Below, in pieces: positions 10,949 through 22,422 of a stretch of DNA of 64,000 bases. Each line of letters begins with the position of its first letter. Position 1 is the first letter of the stretch. A program made the position numbers and the translations under genes. The DNA comes from Escarpia spicata (lineage: Eukaryota > Annelida > Polychaeta > Sabellida > Siboglinidae), in the NCBI GenBank assembly GCA_963995525.1, contig OZ023216.1:36708408-36772407 (forward strand), read 5' to 3'. The notes beneath the pieces are model-generated. The model did not search any database, was not told where the DNA came from, and saw only the letters and a program-made list of their open reading frames with translations.

Positions 10949-10954
10949 AATAAA
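10949..10954 (+). terminator. polyadenylation signal of the PLAC8-like gene
   Basis: AATAAA lies 211 bp after the TAA and is followed by a T/G-rich stretch. It is the first such hexamer downstream of the stop that I saw. Confidence 0.5.
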
Positions 10955-11219
10955 GATGAATGCGTTGATCCATTGGTCTGCTTGGTATGGTTGTGTTGGA
11001 ATTGTTTGACAAATTAGATACACGAAGAACGATACGGATGTCTATTGAATGACTAAATATCATGTTTCCATTGAAAAACTCAATGCTTGTTAACAAGGCA
11101 TAAGTGTTTTTGGCACGAGACGGTAGCCTAACGTCAACCATTCCATGTATTACTGGGCCATATGACACGAGCTACCACCCTGGGCGGATATTTGATCAAT
11201 TATATAACATCAATAGCGA

Positions 11220-12326
11220 ATAAACACGTGATATACAGTGGTGCACTGAGTTCTGGATGTCACGTGTTTGACATAATCCTCCAGCACATAATCTTGAAGC
11301 GCCTTCTAGGCTTCTAGTTGTTAAACATTGCAGTAAACACTTCCGGGAGGCGGGCAGCCATCTTGGATAGGAATCGGTCCCTCAGGCTGCCATCTTGGGA
11401 AGAACCACGAGAGAGAACTTCCTGCACATGCGCACCTATTACGGGAAAGAAACACTTGCAAGGAATATATATATATATATATATATATATATCTTTGTGA
11501 AACGTTGTAACCCCTGGTTTCCGCACAAACAGCGATTTCGTAGTTACTGGCACCACAACTGATAGCATTAAGGTACGCTTTATTTTGGTCTAACTTCCAA
11601 AATATTTTATTCGGTGATGCAATTCAATGAAAAAGTTGAATCATATGACGTAATCGACGACATAACTATCATAGTTGCGTGGTGTAGCGCCACCAATTGA
11701 GAAGCCTAAACGGTATTCACATCCTTAGTGTTAAGAAAAACACCTTAAATATGCGTATCACTGTGTACGTTTTGCTGCGTATCACAACGTTGGCTCCGAG
11801 CAATACGAGAGTTGATGTCAACTGATGTGTTAATCTACCAATTGACATCTGCCGCTCTGTTAAATCCGCTTGAGTAAAACAAGTAAAGGTAAATGTTTAC
11901 ATAGCGCGGTATCCAGTCGTTAGGTCTGCTCAGCCTCAAAGAAAAGTTGTTAGGTATTGATTGTTTTCATTCGCGTCCGGTTAAAGTACGCAACAACTTT
12001 GGTGTAGAGCATTTTATTATTAAAATAAACAAAAAATAAAACATGCATATTCTGAATATGTCGAATATTGAAACAGTTGAGTGACGTAACGATGCCTAAC
12101 CTATCGAGGACATATGCTATAGGAAGTCATCAACTTGTCGCGCATGTAAGGTTTTTTGTAGCAATCATAAAATACTGTTTTTCTTTTTCCATTTCTCGCA
12201 GACCTCGTTCGAAAACAAATAAACAAATCGTCGCTGCACTTTACTGTCATATAAGTTCATTTCACACAGATGGTGACGTCGCACAAATGGTAACGTCACA
12301 CGGTGTCCGCGAAACATATGCGAAAC
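11220..12326. other. intergenic between convergent genes
   Basis: Holds a TA microsatellite (11466-11492), two CCATCTTGG blocks (about 11359 and 11389; YY1-like) and a CTCF-like TGGCGCTA block on the minus strand at 11686-11694. No gene seen. The PLAC8-like gene (+) and the 12.3-14.5 kb gene (-) converge on this interval. Confidence 0.45.
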
Positions 12327-12589
12327 TCAGTTTCCTTCAAGTACTTCTATATCGATGAAAAGTCCAGCCGCCTTCAGCGATTCTACAGATGTCGCAAGCC
12401 GCAGCAAGTATTTGCTGCCGACGGCCACAGCCAATTTCGCGTTTACCGGCGTGCAGTTGATATCGATCATACCCGTAGCGGTCATACAGCGGGTAATCTT
12501 CTGGATGACGAACCCGCTACTGTGGTCCTTCAAGGCGACGAACAGTGTGCCGCAGTCGGAAGCCAAGGACTCGTACTCTGGCCAGTTGG
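12327..12589 (-). CDS. unrecognised protein, terminal exon
   Basis: Last of three linked minus-strand exons (14310-14490, 13202-13424, 12327-12589; 667 nt, about 222 residues). The acceptor on the minus strand is TGTGTGTCAG, just before 12589. The split codon completes Ala and reading continues NWPEYESLASDCGTLFVAL, later IQKITRC, IDINCTPVNAKLAVAVG and LFIDIEVLEGN, then TGA at 12327-12329. Alternating hydrophobic stretches with paired cysteines suggest a compact beta-rich, possibly secreted domain. I do not recognise the family. Confidence 0.65.
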
Positions 12590-12647
12590 CTGACACACAC
12601 ACAAACATATTAATTCAGTTATCCATGTCTATATGATAGCCCCATAA

Positions 12648-12722
12648 CAACACGCACGCACGCACGCACGCGCGCGCACACACCTACAAACACACACGCA
12701 TGTGCAAGCGCACACGCACCTA
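12648..12722. repeat. (CA)n/(CGCA)n microsatellite
   Basis: ACGCACGC and CACACA runs in the last intron of the unrecognised minus-strand gene. Confidence 0.85.
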
Positions 12723-12957
12723 CACGTATTTGTTTGTCTTCTGTGAATATGCTTGCGCACACACGTATATATACGCGCACGTACATCCACAGACATGCAC
12801 AATAATAAATTTAATATATAAACGAATATTGCAGATGTTACAAGAATTATGTATAATTCAAAACCGTTATTATTATACGTTTGCATCAGTCTATATTGCG
12901 ATCAAAGTAAATATGTTCACTAAATTATGAGTATAAAATAGAACATGGATACGGGAG

Positions 12958-13030
12958 ACTAATAATAATAAGAATAAACTTCTGCAGCGCCTATATCCTC
13001 GCGAATCTTAGCTCAGAGGCGCAACATGAC
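12958..13030. repeat. dispersed repeat shared with 2588-2672
   Basis: AATAATAATAAGAATAAACT, TCTGCAGCGCCTATATCCTC and AGCTCAGAGGCGCAACA match block for block the segment at 2588-2672. Confidence 0.45.
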
Positions 13031-13201
13031 AAGAATCATTAGGCTAAATTGTGAACAAGGACGCGCAAGAGTCGTCATTAGATCAAGGGATCACCGAAGG
13101 TTTAGGGTGGGAATTAATGCCATTTCAAACAAACAGTGTTTTTATTAAAGGTGCGTAGAGTTTCAGATGATTTTAAAGTCACTCTCGTAGAAGCCACCCA
13201 C

Positions 13202-13424
13202 CTGACGATTTGACGTGCTTCACTTGCGCGCTGGGGCAGACGGTATTAAGTCGCCGCGACAAGTCGACGGAGCTGCTGGCTGTAGCCCCGTCGAACACGG
13301 CCCAGTAGCTGACGGCCGGGTAAACGGGCCTCGTAGCCGGGCCGTAGCCGGCTCCGCGGGCGTTCGTGAACACCCCGCTGATGCACGACACGAACATCTC
13401 CAGAGACGGAGACTGCGCGACGAC
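13202..13424 (-). CDS. unrecognised protein, middle exon
   Basis: Minus-strand acceptor TCTGTCGCAG precedes GTC at 13424, and donor TCAG/GTGGGT is at 13202/13201. The 223-nt exon starts in phase 0 (VVAQSPSLEMFVSCISGVF) and contains YPAVSYWAVFDGAT and LNTVCPSAQVKHVKSS. It ends with one extra base that the next exon's CC completes to Ala. It is strikingly GC-rich against its surroundings, as expected of real coding sequence. Flanking exons join without stops. Confidence 0.68.
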
Positions 13425-13594
13425 CTGCGACAGACCAGTATTTGCTTTTCCAGGGGCGGATATGTTAGCGGTGTTAGTCCTGTCGTATAAATAACGAGTA
13501 AGGTTATTCCACAGCCAGCTTACATCTACTTATGCTGCAACTGAAACTAAGGGCACCAGTTACCACCAGTACAACGATAAATATAGAACGTGTG

Positions 13595-13603
13595 GCGCCA
13601 CCT
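13595..13603 (-). promoter_or_regulatory. CTCF-like core motif
   Basis: GTGGCGCCACCTGGGG (13592-13607) contains AGGTGGCGC on the minus strand. It lies in the intron between the first and second known exons of the unrecognised gene. Confidence 0.25.
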
Positions 13604-14082
13604 GGGGAATGCATGACCACTCGAAAAGTAAATAACTGAATAACTGCCTTTGTGATTTAATGCATCACCAGTTGATAGGTGCCGATGTTCAAGGAAGCGA
13701 ATGAAGATGGAACGTGGCTAGTGGACGTCTGAACACGAGAGGAGATACATTTACAGTGCCTCCGAGTTAGTTAGTATTGATAGATCGTATAAGTATCCGT
13801 CATTTCCCAGCGACTGAAATGTCTGTAATTTGATGTAAACGAGTAAACGATTTGCGGACTTCTTTTATTGGTTTTGTTCCGTATAGTGACATTCTTGCTA
13901 CCACATTAGGCCAATTATATATGTATAATATGTTTGTATGGTTTCATAATTTAACTAACTGCAAAACTAAAGAACTACTATCACTGAACTACTGTACTTT
14001 TCGTTAAATTATATAATTCCGTCAGATGTTGCCAAAGCAATAGTATTTTATATATGCAAGAGATCCCTCCGCCGGCAAAATA

Positions 14083-14141
14083 GCCACAGCCCGTCAGCTA
14101 TCCACAACAATACCACAGCCCGTCAGCTATCCACAACAATG
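14083..14141. repeat. 30-bp tandem duplication
   Basis: CCACAGCCCGTCAGCTATCC plus ACAACAATA occurs twice in direct tandem. Confidence 0.9.
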
Positions 14142-14309
14142 TAAGCCTGTGGCTAAAATAAATCAAATAGGGTCTAGTCCTCAACTATTCCAATATGTCC
14201 GTGGCGCCGTTTATTACAGGTGCACACATTCTAGAAAGGGGTATCATCTCAACATCGCTAGTACATTAATCGACTACTTAGAACCCGGGAATAAATCATA
14301 TATCCTCAC

Positions 14310-14490
14310 CTGGTCGCACAGGCGGCGCTGCGTCACGATCGAGTCCCACGCATGCGCAAGAGCATCGTCGTCCGTCCGCCAAATTACGCGGAACGCGTGC
14401 ACGTGGTCGCCGAATTCTTTCACGGGTGCCACCAGACCGGTAGCCAAGGCACGTTTGATAGCCTTCCCGGTCAAGATTTTCTGTGGGTAT
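14310..14490 (-). CDS. unrecognised protein, first exon found (5' incomplete)
   Basis: Acceptor ACTGCAG on the minus strand precedes 14490, and donor CAG/GTGAGG is at 14310/14309. The 181-nt exon carries one leading base, so an upstream exon ending with two extra bases must exist; I could not find it. The frame reads YPQKILTGKAIKRALATGLV, then DHVHAFRVIWRTDDDALAHA and VTQRRLCDQ, and joins the next exon in phase 0. A second AG ten bases downstream is an alternative acceptor. With the missing exon the protein probably exceeds 240 residues. Function unknown. Confidence 0.63.
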
Positions 14491-14854
14491 CTGCAGTGAG
14501 CCTACAAACGTTTACACGCCTGAAGATCATGTATGCCGACAGCAAAACACAATTCACTCATACTCATTATATTAATCACTAGCGTGTTACTGAGTGTCAA
14601 GTGTCCTGCTTTGAGGGATAGTTGTTTCTGGCCAGCGGCCATACACACATGTACACATAGGCCTACATATGTGTGCTAGCTCCGTAATAGTTATATTACA
14701 TAGCTCTTTCGTTTTTCCTAGTTTATGTGGCTTCCTAGTTTGCATGTTCTTTTTGTGGATTGATACACACGCGAAAGAACGAACGCAACCGCACACACGC
14801 ACGCACTTATTGATTTTATGATGTATACAAATTATACTAATTTTATAATCTTTA

Positions 14855-14925
14855 GAACTGTGCAAGCGCCTCTATTTAGCGGATATCGGCGCTATATAAG
14901 ACTTCCTTATTTTTCTTATTGTAGA
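14855..14925. repeat. SINE-like tail fragment
   Basis: CTGTGCAAGCGCCTCTATTT, then GATATCGGCGCTATATAAG, ending in an A/T-rich run. The GGCGCTATATAA block is typical of tails of short interspersed elements in marine animals (from memory). Confidence 0.35.
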
Positions 14926-14929
14926 GATA

Positions 14930-16087
14930 GACTTGTCACAGCCTGGGTAGCGACATAAGTGCCTGATGATATGGTCGCTTCTTCTTCGTCTTCTTCTTTC
15001 GGCTGTCCGTCAGAACGACGATGACCTCAACGGAGAGGGTAAATCTTGTGTTTGGAGTTCTCATGCGATATCAAGCCAACGGGTGCTTTGATGCCTCTGC
15101 CACTAATGTTGCGGTGCACAACAGGTGATGCGTTGCCTGGACTGTGCCGTCGCTGACTGACTGCTTTTTGTGTATTTGACTGCCCGGTACTAACTAGAAG
15201 GTTGAAGGTATACTGCCCGCCAAATTGTGTTTAGTAAGCCCGGTGTGCCGGGCCGGGAAACGCTAAATGCCCGACTGTTCATGCACATGACGTCACCCAT
15301 TTACGTGCATTTTCTTTATTTACATGCCGCGCATGAATATAGTAAGATACGACGCCGTTAGCGGGTTAACGAACGGGAAATGGAGGGAAACGGTTTGTGA
15401 AATATGCTAGTTTGTGAAATATGTTAGGTTATGTTTGAGTAAATCATGATAATGCATGCTACCTTCGATAGCTCGTTGCATTCTTATTCGAAAAGTGAGT
15501 ATGCCAAGTAGAATGCGTCAACGGTAACTGACTAAAAGTAGAACACAATTATGATGATTATGTCGGACGTTCGGCGGTACCCGTTCGGCAATCGGCATAC
15601 TGTCATTATTAATCACGGACGTTTTGCCTAGGCTTTAAATTTAATTGGTAATGCATGGCCAGGCTGCCATACATATTAGGCCTTCGTAAGAATTATTTAT
15701 GGTTTCAAAATTTAATGTTTGGGTGGTAACTGAAAGGGTCTACACAAAGCGAGCTTAGGCATAGCGTTAGAATTACATGTAGGCCTACTGTAAGTGTAAT
15801 ACATGCCTTGCCCTTGTAGTCATACTTATACGAAATAAATTTGGGTACTTTTGGTAAGTTTTGCAGTTAACTTTAGCCTTCAGGCCCGCACCTCGAAAAA
15901 GCAAGAAAACGGTCACCTACACTGCAGTCACCAAACTTCACACCATAATATATCTGCAACATCTATTCTACACATGCACAATTATCACGTGATAAAAACA
16001 TTTAATTTACTGTTTTTTATCGATCAATATGTACAAGAAATTCGCTCGTTTTTACATGTATTTATTAAGTCCACAGGAAACTCCGGT
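14930..16087. other. no gene seen
   Basis: A 94-codon plus-strand frame at 15851-16135 shows no domain or splice logic. A short hairpin-related block (GGGAAACGCTAAATGCCCGA, about 15255-15275) resembles the arms of the 21.0-21.7 kb array. Confidence 0.45.
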
Positions 16088-16101
16088 AGGTGGCGCCACC
16101 T
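16088..16101. promoter_or_regulatory. palindromic double CTCF-like motif
   Basis: AGGTGGCGCCACCT is a perfect 14-bp palindrome containing AGGTGGCGC on both strands. Confidence 0.3.
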
Positions 16102-16827
16102 TATGGATGCCTTCAGACGTGGGGATAGACCATAATTCATTTGATTGACTTTTGACAATTATTATTGTCATAGTCAATAAAATACACAATATTTCATTAA
16201 ATCAATTAATTAAATAAGGTTACAGTAAACTTAATGTTGACAGCAGCTGGGGGTATTTATTACGGTTATTAGTTTGAGTAATTATTTCTGCATTTTAATA
16301 TTGTCTACCAGAGGTAATTTATCATACTATGATGCAGTCAGTATATATTATTTTGTGTTTACTAAGTTTCTTATAAAATGTAATGATGTATATTGTTTTA
16401 TATGCTGTACTGTGCTATCCATGATGTATACACTAAAGATAATAAGCTGCTGTTTATGTCACAGATTTAGCAAAGAAAAGAAGGAAAATATATGGAATAA
16501 ACGAAGAATGAATATAGTGACAGCTCATGACAGACGGATTAATTTAAAAGAAAAACACCAGATCTCCACGCACGAAGCCCCCGATGACATATTGAAATAT
16601 TTGGAATGTTGTGGAACATTTATATTATGAATTTTCAAAATTATTGTAAAATCAACTTTGTTGGCACCTTTTTATACACTACTCCCAGTATAGTTCATTT
16701 AACACAAACTTGTTTCAACAAATGTTGCAGAATATGCTGTAGAACACAATCCAAGCATGGTGAGCATAAGAAAGCATACATTTTATAATGTACACTGTAC
16801 TCCTATTTTGCAACATAATGATGGAAT

Positions 16828-17152
16828 TTGGATGCACAAATCGATTCATTGCACAAATCCATTTGAAACATGTAGCGATGTACATATTCCCAGCAGAAGC
16901 CACACAGAACTAATGACAATGTGGCAGAACAAAGTCAGGCATGTTCTTCACTACTGTGTCAGTTAACACATTGTCCAATTAACAGTACTGCTATGCATTT
17001 TGATATACACAAAGCTATAAGATGCACACATCCATTTGAAACATGAAGTGATGTACAACTTCCCAGTAGAAGTCGCACAGAACAGAATGGGGCAGAACAT
17101 AGTCAGGCATCATCTTATGTCAGGTGACCCATTGTCCAATTAATGGTATTGT
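16828..17152. repeat. diverged direct duplication, about 195-bp period
   Basis: Blocks CATTTGAAACATG, GCGATGTACATATTCCCAGC, AGAAGCCACACAGAAC, GTCAGGCAT and CATTGTCCAATTAA occur in the same order in two successive copies (about 16828-16990 and 17024-17152). Confidence 0.75.
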
Positions 17153-17444
17153 TGAGTAGAGCTCTTCAATTTCCTCTTTCCATCAGCTCGGTTTGTTTAC
17201 TAGCTACACAGCATAACATTCTTGGTATAAGTAATACTTTTATAACATTAATGACAACATTTATCTAAAATGTTCATTACATTATTTACAAGCACTCATT
17301 TTTAGTTTTACATTTGTTGTATGAACCAATAAAGGATTTTCAGAAATTAAATGGCATGTAATGTATAACATTTATCTAACAAAATTAGCTTATTTGAAAT
17401 AGATTACTGTTATTTTCTATGTTGTAATTCATGCAATGTTACCA

Positions 17445-17540
17445 CGTATCAGAGCAGTGGAGTTCATTGTGGTCCAGTGATGTGTGGCAGGTTCAATTCC
17501 TGCTGGTGTTTGAATGTTGCATCCAAAACAGTACTGGTTG
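17445..17540 (+). repeat. tRNA-like SINE fragment
   Basis: GTGGTCCAGTGATGTG followed by GGTTCAATTCCTGC gives a B-box-like GGTTCAATTCC with tRNA-like spacing from an imperfect A box. No full cloverleaf can be drawn, so this is not a tRNA gene. Confidence 0.4.
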
Positions 17541-17604
17541 TGCACATCTACTGATTCCATTAATTGCCTTCAGCAGGTGTAATTAATTTTTTATGTGGTC
17601 CCTA

Positions 17605-18562
17605 CCTACCTTTTTTAGTCCTTTGGGCCGAAGGTCCAACGGACTATTGCCATCACTGTGAGTCCGACGTCCCCCATTAGTTGCCGTGTCTCAGAAAACG
17701 TTAAGCACCTTTTTCTCTAATTCTACATAGACATATCTTAGGGCACTGCCACTATGCACGAACAATGTGTATTTGATTAAACCGTTCTAAGGGCTCCCTA
17801 GGGCCTCCAAACTGGTAATTTTTTAACATTTTGCCTATTTTTTCAAAAACTGTTCAGTAACTCTTTCTCTATTTTTGCAAAGATATGACCTAGGATTAAA
17901 ATAAAATAACTTAGGTATAAAACAATATATATAAAGTAAAATAACATAGGCATACTTGAAAAGGTTAATATTTAGCCAAAAATTATAAGGAATATTGTTC
18001 AGATGTTTTACTATACATGTTGCAGCTATTCCGTCACTCCAGTTATATCAGTATTATGTAGTTACTACTGTTTTTAACTGTCATTACTACTGTTTTCAAG
18101 TCAACATGCATGGTACCTTGTTAACAAATAAAGTTTTATCATAGTTCATCTCTTTCTTCTTCCCATTCTGGGGGAGGGTGGTAGGGGCAAAATGAGAGCA
18201 GATAATGAATGTTTTACTGTGCTACATGCGAGATTGCAGCTCACCAACTCTCCTGCAAGGTTTCTACAACCACTGGAAATCGGCCCAAATAGCAGAGTAT
18301 CGGCATAAAATCCGACAGTAGTTGTTAATAACACATTAACTAATATATACAATATTCACGAAATGATCTACTCGAATACTTTATTTCCAGGTGTATCTTC
18401 ACTGGCAGCATATAGTCTAGAGAGCTACTAAACATGTCAACACTTTTCTTCCATCATAACTCTTAATGATCTAAAACTATGATTCACAAAAAAACATTTC
18501 ATTAATAATTACAAACTCACAATATAGTCAAGGACTTCAGGGTCTCTTGGCCCATATTTATT
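17605..18562 (-). mobile_element. repeat family with hairpin ends, one nearly whole copy
   Basis: Read on the minus strand it begins GGGCCAAGAGACCCTGAAGT (18562 downward) and ends with a terminal hairpin, TCCGTTGGACCTTCGGCCCA-AAGGACTA (about 17650-17610). The same ends occur at 48255, 50452-50490, 50500, 52502-52545, 28115 and 60886. The body matches 60890-61190 (GCCGATTTCCAGTGGTTGTA) and 52020-52320 (GAAAAAGTTGCTGAAC). No coding capacity was seen. The class is unknown. Confidence 0.6.
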
Positions 18563-19330
18563 TGAAGTGATATATTAATTTTTATGTGATTCAATAAACA
18601 ACACACAAACAAATCAAGTATATACAGTGTTTGAAGATTTAAGTTGAACCCTGAAGAGATTGTATCAGGAATGTGTATTCCTTACTCAATATCACTCCTA
18701 GGACAGTCAGAATGTATATCTTGCATAACAAGTGCCTACATACTAATATGACAACAAATGCCTACATACTGATATGAACATGCACCTATGTTGCGTGGAA
18801 ATTTTTGCACATACACCTGTACATTAAATACACTTATTTAGTAAAGGTAACACCATCATGCAATTCAACTGTTTTATTTCTCCATTCAATGCAGGCAAAT
18901 TACATCATGAAAAACACACATATTGCGTTGACTATGATCGTGACATTGATGATGATCCATAATTGTTTCTCTTCTCCTTCATGTTAGGCAGCTACTGCCA
19001 AACAGTTTCCGTGAACTTATTATCAGTGTAATGCTAATTAAACAAAACTTATTGTATTGGAACGTGTTAATGGGAGCTGTTTGCCACGCAAGTACAACCA
19101 CATATTTGTTTAAATACACCCAGCATTGCAGCTTCTTGAATGATCATACAAGTACAACCACAGATAACGCGTTATATACATGCACTGGGGAAATGGTTCG
19201 GAATGGTCGGGCTTTTAGCATTCCCCCTAGGAAACACACGCACGGGAATGGCCCGCACACACGACCGAATATGATAATTAACGTGCCTAATACTTCTTGA
19301 TTACTTCAGTAAATGATTTCAGAAAGGCCT

Positions 19331-19422
19331 GCAGTACGCGTGGAACAATCGTTGTCCATACATGCGTATGTTGTCCAGTACGCGTGGAACAATCGTTGTC
19401 CATACATGCGTATGTTGTCAAC
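19331..19422. repeat. 46-bp tandem duplication
   Basis: CAGTACGCGTGGAACAATCG followed by TTGTCCATACATGCGTATGT is present twice in direct tandem, essentially identical. Confidence 0.92.
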
Positions 19423-19514
19423 CTGTGACCATCAAAATGACGGAGTTTTTAGATAATGGACTTCTCTCCACGATCGAGAAGGCCCGGCCGACTGCTTCGC
19501 AACTGGGCGCATGA

Positions 19515-19665
19515 CACGCACGCATGCACACACGCACGCACGCACGCGCAACGAAACACAAACACACATGCACACGTAAACATACACACGCACGCGCACA
19601 CACAGAGTCTACGTATACGCACACACACACGCACGCACACACGCGCACGCACGCACACGTGACTA
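19515..19665. repeat. (CA)n/(CG) microsatellite
   Basis: CACACG and GCACGCAC runs. Open frames of His/Thr repeats here are artefacts. Confidence 0.88.
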
Positions 19666-20295
19666 TTAATTAACGGAAATAAAAATAAGGCATTAGCTAA
19701 AATCCTTTTTCCACGTGTACACAAAGTTTAACATTTGACAACATTAAACAAATACAGAAAAATACATTTGTAGCATAAATTCGATTTTAAGCCCGTCTGT
19801 GAAGCGATTCCCGCGGAAAATTAGATTTTAATGAGCTAGGCGATCACGTGGTATCGTGACGTCACTTATGACACACATTCGCATCAGGCTGACCCTTTCC
19901 ATGCATTCAGAGCATGTTTACAAGGATAGCTTTTGGGTCGAAACGAACGTCAGAATGAGTTATTGTGCAACATTCCGACGTAATACAAACGCTAGTCATC
20001 ATAGCGGAACAAGCAGTTATCTTACGGTTCCACATGAATCGAATTTTATTCAAAACAACGAATGCGAATGGGCCTACAAGTCGACTAGGTTTCGCCAAGC
20101 TTGTGCTCGTTTTCAGAATTATATCGAATGCAACCAACGGGAGATAATCTACACCAATAAACATACATAGCAAACATATATTATATCCAGCTACAGAAAG
20201 TAACGTATATAATCTCATAATATCACTAGAATATCGATGTATGAAGCAGGAGTTGTCAATTTATCATAACAACTTAAATCAGTCAGTAATTTTCT

Positions 20296-20386
20296 GTTGG
20301 TGCCGCTAGCTTATTTGGTAGACACGTTGGTTTCTTGTCATTTATTTTACAATCGGGTGATGCCGGTTCAATCCTGACAGCATGCA
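20296..20386 (+). repeat. tRNA-like pseudogene or SINE head
   Basis: GGTGCCGCTAGCTTATTTGG is A-box-like, and GATGCCGGTTCAATCCTGAC contains the B box GGTTCAATCC 55 bp downstream. The acceptor stem does not pair and no CCA or terminator T-run follows, so I read it as a decayed tRNA-derived sequence. Confidence 0.4.
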
Positions 20387-20389
20387 AAT

Positions 20390-21020
20390 CATTGATTTTC
20401 TTTACACTTTTTTTGTTTACGTTTTCACGAAGTAATATAAACCAAATCATTTAGTATACTATGATGCAGTTTGTAAATTTATTTTTTTATTTTTGTAGAA
20501 ATTATTTATTCGCCGCAAAAATGAAAATATGGTCATTTTATATAACGATGTTTCTAAATTTTATTTATCCAGACAGATCACAATCTGTTTTCACATATAT
20601 AAAAATGTCCGGATGCACAGTATAAAATGTGGAATTTATAATTCATTGAATTTTTTTGATTTGTTTGGCTTGGTGGACGTGGAAATATATAGCAGGATGT
20701 TATATAACATGAATTCAAGCAATAGGTGTTTTAATTCCCTTTAAAACCTGTTACACATAATTTTCATAATTGACAATTACACATCAATTATGAAAATAAT
20801 AATCATTTCGTCGAGCGCGTATCCAAACACAGAATATATAGTAGACCTCGACCATTGATCAAGAACGGTCATTTTTAACCCTTGTATGCAAAGACCATAA
20901 ATTAGTTTTCTGGACCGGTAACACTATACAGGGTACAACAAAAATTTTAATAATACGTCTTAAACAGTGTAGCATTGCTCGATATAATATACAAGTATAA
21001 GATACAAGGCTTATGATATA
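20390..21020. other. no gene seen
   Basis: Very AT-rich. A 71-codon frame at 20529-20744 has no recognisable features. Confidence 0.5.
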
Positions 21021-21021
21021 T

Positions 21022-21715
21022 AGACTAAAAAAGTGGTCCCGAATGGTCGGACTTTTAGCATTTCACCATAGCAAAGGCGAAATACCCGAGTTTTCGGGAC
21101 CGTGTACACGTAATGACACTAAGGAACGATCATGTTATATTTTCTCTTGTTAGAAAGTACAAAATACGTCATTATCCTACTATGACATTGTTCAGTATAT
21201 GGTATATACAATGCCTATATATATGATGCATGGACTAAAAAGGGGTCCCGAATGGTCGGGCTTTTGGTTATCACCCTAGCAAAGGCCAAAAGCCCGACTA
21301 TTCGTGGCTATGCAGTGACACAAGGGAACGACAATGTTATATTTTTGCTTGTTGAAAATTACAAAATACACCATTATCCTACATCTTAGCATTGTTTAGT
21401 ATATAAAGTATATATAAGGCATATGACGCATAGACTAAAAAAGTGGTCCCGAATGCTCAGACTTTTAGCATTACCCTTTAGCAAAGGCTAAAAGAACGAG
21501 TTTTCGGGACTAGTGACACAAGGGAACGACAATATGTTATATATACTCTTGTTGGATAATAAAAAAATACGTTAGTATCTTTCTGTAGCAGTTTTCACTC
21601 TATCTAAATATAAGGCCTAATATGGATGTACTAGAGAAGTGTTCTCGAATGGTCGGGCTTTTAGGTTCTCCTCCGAGGAAAGGCTAAAAGCCCGAGTGTT
21701 CGTGAACAGCGTCAG
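21022..21715. repeat. array of four about 200-bp units, each with a hairpin
   Basis: Units start near 21025, 21233, 21432 and 21629 with GACTAAAAAAGTGGTCCCGA or variants. Each contains an inverted repeat of the form GGTCGGGCTTTTGG ... CCAAAAGCCCGA, followed by GTGACACAAGGGAACGA and GTTATAT blocks. Single related arms occur at about 19198-19225, 21950-21970 and 15255-15275. There is no coding potential. Confidence 0.8.
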
Positions 21716-22016
21716 TGACACCTGGGAATGAGCCACACGACAGAATAACGTACACATGTATAGCGTGCTTAACGCAAAATGTCTTAAATTACTGTTTTGT
21801 TAGTTTATTATGGATGTGATACATATAAAGTTTCTCTAATTGTTTGCCCATTTAGGAACTATTTCCTGCCGTGGCGCTGCACAGCGCCGCAGCTCCATGC
21901 GAGTGCTAAATATAGGTACACATTTTGTGGTTGACGTCATGTTCACGAGTGGTCGGGCTTTTAGACACACCCGTGCCGGGCCCCGATTCAGCCGTGCCAG
22001 GATTCTTCAAAACGCA

Positions 22017-22045
22017 TACTGCGCGTGCGCGCGCGTGCGCAGTAG
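22017..22045. other. alternating CG/TG palindrome (Z-DNA-prone)
   Basis: TACTGCGCGTGCGCGCGCGT followed by GCGCAGTA has 8-bp outer arms that pair exactly and an alternating purine-pyrimidine core. It is bracketed by GACGTCATGTT at about 21935 and 22064. Confidence 0.7.
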
Positions 22046-22422
22046 GCACTTTGATGAGATGTGACGTCATGTTTTTCACAGCCGTGCCAGAAGTATCCGC
22101 GGTCGTATAGGGGTAAGACCACATTAAGGATTCGTCCGCCACCGAAAGAGTGCCCTTGAAAATACCATTTTGGTGTCATGTGTGAATTTTGTTCGAGCAC
22201 TTTGGCATGGCACATGTCAGTCCAGTGAATACTGAATGTACTACTACATTAGATCTTTCACGAGGTAGCAATAAACATACGCTAGTCGCTCGCGTATTCG
22301 CACAGTGGCTATTTTGCAGAACGCACCAATATTTCTAAATCCGTCACCAGATTGGGGCGAAATTGAGGGGTGTCAGGTTTGGGTGGATTTTTCTGAAAAC
22401 TGAGGTATGAGAATTTTTTATT

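Noticed and set aside
15851..16135. 94-codon frame as a gene
   Set aside because: No recognisable domain and no splice logic around it.
17605..18562. Helitron
   Set aside because: A 3' hairpin followed by CTAA is present, but the usual spacer, 5' TC start and A/T insertion site cannot be shown, and no Rep/helicase is seen.
20296..20386. A functional tRNA gene
   Set aside because: A- and B-box-like sequences exist but stems do not pair and no terminator follows.
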